Below are positions 30,768-35,932 of a DNA stretch of 35,932 bases, one piece after another (positions within the stretch are counted from its first letter, which is position 1; each line of letters begins with the position of its first letter). The notes beneath the pieces are model-generated. The model ran no database searches. It saw only the letters and a program-made list of their open reading frames with translations, and had not been told where the DNA came from. The position numbers and the translations under genes were made by a program. This DNA is from an uncultured Bacillota bacterium (lineage in GTDB: Bacteria > Bacillota > Clostridia > Oscillospirales > Oscillospiraceae): assembly GCA_947650875.1 (NCBI GenBank), contig CANSXE010000013.1, forward strand, positions 1 through 35,932. Reading direction: 5' to 3'.

Positions 30768-32221
30768 CTCCCCTCCCCCATACGCCGCTCTGCGGCGGAG
30801 ACCAGGAGCATGGCGGCTGTGGAGAGCGGCACGCCGAACATGGCCGGGTGGGCGGTCAGCGCCCCGGTATAGTACAGGGGGTACAGAATCAAAATTGACC
30901 CGCAGCCCACAAGAATACAGGCCCAGATTCCGTATTTGGTCAGCCGCATATTCAGCAGCGTGCCGTACAGGGGGGGAAAGAGGAGGATGCTGACAATTCC
31001 CCATATATCGCCGCCGTAGGACAGTGTGAAATTGGGCGGGTTCAGGGTGAGGAGCATGGAGAAGGTCCCCCCGCCGAAGACGGCCAGTCTCCCAAGGGTT
31101 ACCGTCTGCTTGGCGGAGATGTCCCGGAAAAAGATTCCGGGCAGTACGTCGTAGGAGAAGGAGGAGGCGATAAGCAGGAGCTGGGAGTTGGCGGTGGACA
31201 CGCAGGCTCCAATTACGGAGAAGAGGAAGAATCCGCTCCAGGGGCCGTACAGCTCGTTGTTAATCAGGCGGATGAGAATTCCGTCGGTGGTCTCGGCAAA
31301 GGGGAGGGAGGGAATCAAAACCCGCATGCCCAGGGCGATGTTGGTGAGGAGAAAGTAGATGACGGCCAGGAGAAGCAGGGAATAGACCACGGTGCGCTGG
31401 GCGGTTTTCTGGTCCCGGGCCCCCAGCAGCCGGACCAGGTATTGGGGATTTGCTGCCAGTCCCAGCCCCCAGCCCCAAAACATGCTCAGGCTGACCAGCG
31501 GGGTGTACCGGCCGCCGAACAGGGCCAGAAGGTCCCCGGGCTGGTTGGGCGAGACGACAGCGGCGTGGGCGCGGCCCGAGAGCTGTCCGGCCTGGCTGTA
31601 CAGGGTCCCCAGCCCGCCCGCCTGGGAGACAACGGAGAAAAACAGCACAATCAGGCTGATTGTGAGCAGAATCAGGTTAAACATGTCGGTGCGCACCACC
31701 GAACGGTAGCCGCCGAAGGTGGTATAGATGATAAACAGATATACCATGACCACCGCCACGGGGTAGGGGATGTCAAACAGGGCGGAGGCCACCATGCCGA
31801 ATCCCTTGTACTGGGCCACCAGGTAAAAAATGTACACCAAAATAAAGATGACGCCATAGACGATTTGCAGGGCGCGGGAGCCGTAGCGGATACGGAACAG
31901 CTCCGGAACGGTGATGATGTTGTTTTGATACAGTCTCCGGGTCACAAGCCCCAGCAAAAACGCCCCCAGAAACCAGGGAACCACCGAAAAGATCAGGGCA
32001 GGCAGGCCATCCTCATATACACTGCCGGTCAGGCTGAGGATGGTAATGGCGGAAATCCAGGTTCCCGTAAAGGTACATACGCACAGGGGCAGGTTCACCT
32101 TCCGCTCACAGATAAAATAGTCCTCCGGCGTGTTCGCGTCCCGCAGGCTGCTCTTTCCGATAATCAGCAAGACAATCGAGTAGACGCAAAAGTAACATAG
32201 ATACAGTAGGGTCCTGCTCAC
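30764..32221 (-). CDS. Sodium:solute symporter family protein (GTG start)
   Basis: 485 residues with about 13 hydrophobic helices, the SSS-family number. Recognised by TPEDYFICERKVNLPLCVCTFTGTWISAIT at the N-terminus, GYRSVVRTDMFN, and the sodium-site-like GACVSTANSQLLLIASSFSYDVL. The start is GTG at 32221, with GGAGG nine bases upstream; no suitable ATG exists. Being coupled to a histidine kinase gene, it probably imports the substrate of the pxp pathway or acts as a co-sensor, as symporter-linked kinases (CbrA type) do. Substrate is inferred from neighbours only. Confidence 0.92.
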   Translation of the reverse strand: MSRTLLYLCYFCVYSIVLLIIGKSSLRDANTPEDYFICERKVNLPLCVCTFTGTWISAITILSLTGSVYEDGLPALIFSVVPWFLGAFLLGLVTRRLYQNNIITVPELFRIRYGSRALQIVYGVIFILVYIFYLVAQYKGFGMVASALFDIPYPVAVVMVYLFIIYTTFGGYRSVVRTDMFNLILLTISLIVLFFSVVSQAGGLGTLYSQAGQLSGRAHAAVVSPNQPGDLLALFGGRYTPLVSLSMFWGWGLGLAANPQYLVRLLGARDQKTAQRTVVYSLLLLAVIYFLLTNIALGMRVLIPSLPFAETTDGILIRLINNELYGPWSGFFLFSVIGACVSTANSQLLLIASSFSYDVLPGIFFRDISAKQTVTLGRLAVFGGGTFSMLLTLNPPNFTLSYGGDIWGIVSILLFPPLYGTLLNMRLTKYGIWACILVGCGSILILYPLYYTGALTAHPAMFGVPLSTAAMLLVSAAERRMGEGR

Positions 32222-32264
32222 AATGTTCTACCTCCGATATGGCCAATGATCCTTTTTCAACAAA

Positions 32265-32294
32265 ATCATACCATATCCCCCAGGGGGATTGCAA
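32265..32294 (-). promoter_or_regulatory. promoter of the symporter-kinase-regulator operon
   Basis: Minus strand TTGCAA (32294-32289), 18 bases, TATGAT (32270-32265). The spacer contains ATCCCCCTGGGGGAT, a 15-bp palindrome, a possible operator. TTGCAATCCCC also occurs in the promoter at 2060-2088. Confidence 0.65.
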
Positions 32295-32337
32295 CCGAAA
32301 TTCGACTGTCCAACCCGGATTGCAACGCCGGAGTCCA

Positions 32338-32362
32338 TAAAAAAGGGCGCACTGCGCCCTTA
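32338..32362 (-). terminator. minus-strand terminator with no obvious gene
   Basis: AGGGCGCA-C-TGCGCCCT with an A-run on the left, so reading on the minus strand gives a hairpin followed by TTTTTT. It could stop antisense or read-through transcripts before they enter the symporter operon. Confidence 0.55.
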
Positions 32363-32453
32363 CTTCCATTAAATGTATGGAAACGTACCACTTTGGGGGA
32401 GTTTGCGGTATGGGTAGAGGAGGATTCGTGTCTATACGCGTGGATACGCATAT

Positions 32454-32616
32454 GTAGGGACGCTTCACGAAGCGTCCGCCCAATCGGAACAAACCGGTAC
32501 CGAACGACACCGACTGGTTCCGCAAAATAAAACCGCACGAATGAAAGAGGTCAGAAAAAAACGGACGCATCAATGAAAGGAGTCAAAAAAGCGGACGCAT
32601 CGTGATGCGTCCCTAC
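32454..32616. repeat. GTAGGG...CCCTAC element with internal direct repeats
   Basis: 163 bases. The left end GTAGGGACGCTTC-ACGAAGCGTCC and the right end GGACGCATCGTGATGCGTCCCTAC are each hairpins, and the outer bases are inverted copies. The right half holds two direct repeats, 32540-32570 and 32572-32600 (AATGAAAG-x-x-GTCA...CGGACGCAT). It has no coding capacity. The ribosome site of the next gene lies 8 bases past its end. Confidence 0.7.
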
Positions 32617-32638
32617 GGAAAAAAGGAGGAACAAACTC

Positions 32639-33103
32639 ATGCCAACCAATCACACACCCAACTACGCATTAAGCCAATGGTCCCAGGACGACCACATTCT
32701 GATGGAGGATTTCAACGCCGACAACGCGAAAATCGACGCCGCGCTGGCATCACAGGCGGAGACGCTGACCGATCACGCTGCCGTGCTGGCCAAGCTGAGC
32801 AACTGCCGGGTCCACTTTACCAGCTATGTGGGCAACGGCATCTGCGATCTGGAGCACTCCCCCCGAATTCCGCTGCCGGGGGTGCCTAATCTGCTCATTG
32901 TGTGCGGGCACAGCCAGTGGATGCTCTATCAGCCCGAATCGGGAAGCATCGCCCATGTCATAAACGGAAGCCTGACCGGTTATTTTGGCGTCGGCTGGGA
33001 CGGCAGCACGGCGATTTTGCATCAGGCTCCCAGCAACGAGAGCAAACATATGAACAGCAACAACGTGAAATATTACGCTATCGCTATCTACGCCGCACAG
33101 TGA
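32639..33103 (+). CDS. Orphan protein with phage tail-protein-like N-terminus
   Basis: 154 residues from the ATG at 32639, preceded by AAGGAGG. The N-terminus TPNYALSQWSQDDHILMEDFNADNAKIDAAL is the kind of opening found on tail-fibre or tail-associated proteins of clostridial phages. A short coiled coil (ASQAETLTDHAAVLAKL) links it to a C-terminal domain rich in Gly and aromatic residues (YVGNGICDLEHSPRIP..., KYYAIAIYAAQ). That end resembles tail-fibre tip domains. No other phage gene is nearby, so it is an isolated remnant or a domesticated protein. Exact function unknown. Confidence 0.8.
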   Translation: MPTNHTPNYALSQWSQDDHILMEDFNADNAKIDAALASQAETLTDHAAVLAKLSNCRVHFTSYVGNGICDLEHSPRIPLPGVPNLLIVCGHSQWMLYQPESGSIAHVINGSLTGYFGVGWDGSTAILHQAPSNESKHMNSNNVKYYAIAIYAAQ

Positions 33104-33107
33104 GCAA

Positions 33108-33140
33108 AAGAGCCCCCGGGCCTTGCGGCCCGGGGGAATT
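33108..33140. terminator. bidirectional terminator
   Basis: CCCCCGGGCC / GGCCCGGGGG arms (33113-33122, 33127-33136) with a TTGC loop. Minus-strand reading ends in CTCTTTTG, so it serves the large minus-strand gene better than the plus-strand one. Confidence 0.75.
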
Positions 33141-33168
33141 CGCTTGGATGGAGGGGAATCAGCCTACG

Positions 33169-35932
33169 TTATACGTTAAAGGTTCCGGTAAAGACCTCGT
33201 CCTGTCCGGTAATCCGGATGGTGTAGGTGTACTCACCCTTGGGGAATGCGGTATTCGCGGCAATGTAGCCGCTGGCGCCGGAGGTACGGGGACCCGCACC
33301 GATATCCACGTAGAAGTAGTGGAATCCAGCGGTAGGCACGCTCACACCCGTCTCAGCGTAAGCCACCTGATTATCCTTGTCCACGATGATCAGGTCGACA
33401 GTCGCGGCGTTAGCCTTGGTGTTGAAGGTGAAGTAGCGGATGTTCGCCTGGCTGCTGGCGTTGGGGGCCCCGGGGTCCTTGCCGGTCAGGCCGGTAACGC
33501 TGTAGACACCGTACTTCTGAGCGCTCAGAGCAGTCTTGATGTCGGCGGCGGTCGCATTAGTCCCAACCTTCACGGCGGGCACGTTAGACTCGGTCTGCTC
33601 CTCATTCTGGCTGGGATCGGTGCCGCCCTTGCTGTCGAAGACAACCCAGGTGGCGCGGCCGGTGCCGTCCAGAACGGCGCTGATGGTGCCGACGTAATTC
33701 TTGCCGTTGGCATCGTTCTTGTCGTAGTCCACCAGGTAGTCCCAGGCTTCCTTCAGGCCGGTGGCCTCGGAAATCTTGCGGCTGCCGCGGATGCCCTGGA
33801 TGATGGTGATCTTGGCGTCCTCGCGGACAGCCAGACCCTCGTCGCCGCTCTCATCCTCGTTGTACAGGGTCAGACCGGCACGGTCGATAACCAGCTCGTC
33901 AGCGTCGGCAGCGGCGATCTTCATGTAGCGGATAACTTCGTCGTCGGTGTTGATGTTCCAGCCGTTACTCTTGTAGGCGAAGATGTAGTCATTGTGTGCA
34001 CTGGTGGTGCTGGCGGTCAGGTCGCTTTCAAAGGGCTCGGCGCCTACCACATAGCCGTCAGCGTCGAAGGACAGGCGGAACAGATAGCCAGTGTCGTAGC
34101 CATAGGGCGTGCTCAGAGCATCATCGTCCTCAGTGGCCTTCAGGATATTACGGACGGTGTTAACGGCGTCGGTGTACTCGCTCTTGATCTTCAGCTCCTG
34201 CTTCTCACCGTTGACAATGCCGTTGTAGCCCCAGTAGTAGGTGCCGTCGCTGGCGCGCTCCTCGTACTTGGCATTCTCATAGATGTAGGCATAGTTGTTG
34301 GTGGAGCCGGAGTCCTTGCCGACAATGACAGCGCCGATGATGTAGTTCTTGCCGTCAATCACAGCATAGACGGAGGGGTCACCCTTGTCTTCCGTGTCGT
34401 CGTTATTCGTGTCGTACCAGATGTCGTCAGACTTGATGTTGACGTTCTGAACGCCGGTGTAGACGTTCTTCACCTCGTTGATGACATAGTAGGCCGCGCC
34501 AATCTTGGTATCCTGGCTGGTGCCCACGGTGAGGAACACGGAGTTCTGGTCACCATAGGCGCGGTTCACCTGGGTCATATTGCTAAGACCGCTAGTCGTG
34601 TCGCTGGGGGCCTTGTCAAAGGGAATCTCGCCGTAGTTGTAGCCGCTCAGACGCAGGTTGCTGCTCTTGATCTCCACATTGCCGGCGCCGGAGCCGTCAC
34701 CCAGGGCTGTGGCGAACTGGCGGTCCTGTTCTACGGGGGACAGGGTGTACACGCCGGTGGTCTCATTCTGGGTGTAGGTATACCAGGTGTTCATCTTGGC
34801 GCCGTACTGGCCGGTGGTATCCGTCTCAGTGTCGGAATCCCACAGACGGTAGCTGGCGGTATCGGTATTGTTGGGAGCAGTGGTGCCATCGCCATTGGGG
34901 TCGGCATTATAGGCCTTGATGTTGTCGTTGGTGGCCTTCACATTGACCTGGATGTTCTTCATGGTGCCGTCCAGGAAGATGGCGCTGGCCTTGGCGTCGC
35001 CGTAGGCGGTGTTGCTGCCGCTCAGGTCGAAGCCGGTGACAAACACATAGTTATCGGTGCCGCTGTACAGCTCCACGCCGATGGCGTTGCCGTACTGGTC
35101 CAGATAAATGTTGTAGGTCTTGTTGGTCAGGTTGTCGTTGTAGAAGTAACGGTCCAGAGTGTCGGCCTTGTACTCCAGTTTGGCGTTGGCGTCGTAGGTC
35201 TGGCCGTCGGTCACCAGGCTGGAGATGGTGCTGCCGTCAGCGCTGGTGCCAGTTTGGCTGGTGCCGCTGCTGTACCGGGTGATAACCTTATCGGTCATAA
35301 TCTCGGTGTCCATCAGGGTGACAATACTATAGTCACTGTAGGAGCCGGGGTTGGTGTGGCTGTCGGCCACCCACTTCACCAGCATGAAGTCGCCTTCCTT
35401 CATGTCAGCGATCTCGGGGAAGTCCTCAACCTCCAGAGTGTGGCTGACCTGGGTGTTGGGATAATACACCTCAACGCGCAGCTCCTCCCGGGCCTTGCTG
35501 TAATCGGAGATGGCCTTGGCCAGGTAGGTGTTGATGATGGCTACGGTGATCTCTTTGGTCTTGTCGTTCACATAGACCTCGGTCAGCACGCCGCGGCCGG
35601 TGTTCTCCATGTCCTTGTCGTTGTTGCGGGTAAAGTTGGCCTTGATAAAGCGGTTGTAATTGGTGTCGGGGGCACTATACAGAGCGCCGTCCACATAGAC
35701 ATCCAGGCTGTACTTGGAGTCAGTCACCACAGCGCTGCCCAGCAGGCTGTACATGTCGGAGCCCGTCACGCCTGTGGTGGATTCCTTCCGCATGATCTCG
35801 CGCTTGGCATAGGTGCCGATTTTGTCGCTCTTATAGGACCAGCAGCGGGAGGGACGGCCGAAGTCGTCGATGGCGTCGTCGTCCAGGCGCAGGTCGCCGT
35901 CGTAGAGCTCCTCGCCCAGCTGCACATAGTAC
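33169..35932 (-). CDS. Large probable surface (S-layer-like) protein, C-terminal part
   Basis: The frame is open to the right edge (Y-Y-V-Q-L-G...), so only the C-terminal 920 residues are seen and the start is outside. The sequence is acidic, very rich in Asp, Asn, Thr, Tyr and Gly, and nearly free of cysteine, with repeated aromatic beta-strand patterns (NYVFVTGFDLSGS, EVYYPNTQVSHTLEVEDFPE). The last 110 residues form an Ig-like domain (ATVDLIIVDKDNQVAYAETGVSVPTAGFHYFYVD...). These features fit an abundant secreted surface or S-layer protein; N-terminal SLH repeats would be expected beyond the window but are not seen. Codon use is strongly biased, as in highly expressed genes. Confidence 0.8.
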   Translation of the reverse strand, partial: YYVQLGEELYDGDLRLDDDAIDDFGRPSRCWSYKSDKIGTYAKREIMRKESTTGVTGSDMYSLLGSAVVTDSKYSLDVYVDGALYSAPDTNYNRFIKANFTRNNDKDMENTGRGVLTEVYVNDKTKEITVAIINTYLAKAISDYSKAREELRVEVYYPNTQVSHTLEVEDFPEIADMKEGDFMLVKWVADSHTNPGSYSDYSIVTLMDTEIMTDKVITRYSSGTSQTGTSADGSTISSLVTDGQTYDANAKLEYKADTLDRYFYNDNLTNKTYNIYLDQYGNAIGVELYSGTDNYVFVTGFDLSGSNTAYGDAKASAIFLDGTMKNIQVNVKATNDNIKAYNADPNGDGTTAPNNTDTASYRLWDSDTETDTTGQYGAKMNTWYTYTQNETTGVYTLSPVEQDRQFATALGDGSGAGNVEIKSSNLRLSGYNYGEIPFDKAPSDTTSGLSNMTQVNRAYGDQNSVFLTVGTSQDTKIGAAYYVINEVKNVYTGVQNVNIKSDDIWYDTNNDDTEDKGDPSVYAVIDGKNYIIGAVIVGKDSGSTNNYAYIYENAKYEERASDGTYYWGYNGIVNGEKQELKIKSEYTDAVNTVRNILKATEDDDALSTPYGYDTGYLFRLSFDADGYVVGAEPFESDLTASTTSAHNDYIFAYKSNGWNINTDDEVIRYMKIAAADADELVIDRAGLTLYNEDESGDEGLAVREDAKITIIQGIRGSRKISEATGLKEAWDYLVDYDKNDANGKNYVGTISAVLDGTGRATWVVFDSKGGTDPSQNEEQTESNVPAVKVGTNATAADIKTALSAQKYGVYSVTGLTGKDPGAPNASSQANIRYFTFNTKANAATVDLIIVDKDNQVAYAETGVSVPTAGFHYFYVDIGAGPRTSGASGYIAANTAFPKGEYTYTIRITGQDEVFTGTFNV

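Noticed and set aside
29406-30872. Plus-strand frame of 488 codons opposite the histidine kinase
   Set aside because: Antisense shadow; kinase motifs on the other strand are complete.
32106-32573. Minus-strand frame of 155 codons before the symporter
   Set aside because: Covers the symporter promoter, a terminator and part of the repeat element; no ribosome site.
32540-32600. Two direct repeats as a possible CRISPR remnant
   Set aside because: Only two adjacent imperfect copies with one base between them and no spacers; they belong to the GTAGGG element.

Overview
The window reads as a chromosomal segment of a GC-rich, low-oxygen gut Clostridium relative, most likely Oscillospiraceae/Oscillospirales (Flavonifractor, Lawsonibacter or Pseudoflavonifractor type). 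The basis is a SpoIID-family cell-wall protein, several SLH-domain exported proteins, RNase Y, strong AGGAGG ribosome sites, consensus sigma-A promoters, a CIRCE heat-shock operator, and short palindromic dispersed repeats typical of that group. This placement is inferred from gene content, not from a marker gene. No tRNA, rRNA or CRISPR array was seen.

Left part (1-11265): the 3' end of a SpoIID/LytB-type gene converges on a secreted SLH protein. Then follow rny behind a long structured leader, a COG2509-type FAD oxidoreductase, a small zinc-ribbon membrane protein, a dCMP deaminase, htpG under a perfect CIRCE element, an acyltransferase-3 membrane protein with a TTG start, a CBS-pair protein and trmO.

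Middle (11300-14000) is the most novel-looking region. A YhfC-type intramembrane protease gene and a MerR-family regulator gene sit behind two nearly identical MerR-type promoters (TTGACT, 19-bp spacer, TACAGT/TAGAGT). The regulator itself ends in two membrane helices. It is translationally coupled to three small two-helix membrane proteins that share its C-terminal tail (KGEE-x-x-A-x-x-Y), and then a YbjQ-family protein follows. I infer a membrane-tethered MerR sensory system whose partner protease lies in the same regulon.

14000-22500: an unrecognised 297-residue protein behind a perfect consensus promoter, a DUF1846 plus polytopic membrane protein operon, an orphan PTS EIIC-like permease with a 32-bp palindrome at its promoter, two membrane-anchored XRE-type regulators, and an SLH-anchored GH25 lysozyme.

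22668-32221 (all minus strand) is a coherent system. A sodium:solute symporter, a sensor histidine kinase and an NtrC-type sigma-54 response regulator are followed by a sigma-54 promoter. That promoter drives pxpA, an NRAMP-type transporter, pxpB, pxpC and a DUF1445 protein. This is the 5-oxoproline (pyroglutamate) cleavage set known from Bacillus ycsFGI-kipIA, here placed under sigma-54 two-component control. The upstream activator site appears to lie in the loop of the terminator of the two-component operon.

Right end (32300-35932): a GTAGGG...CCCTAC dispersed repeat, a small orphan protein with a phage tail-protein-like N-terminus, and the C-terminal 920 residues of a large minus-strand protein that resembles a cell-surface/S-layer protein and runs off the window.
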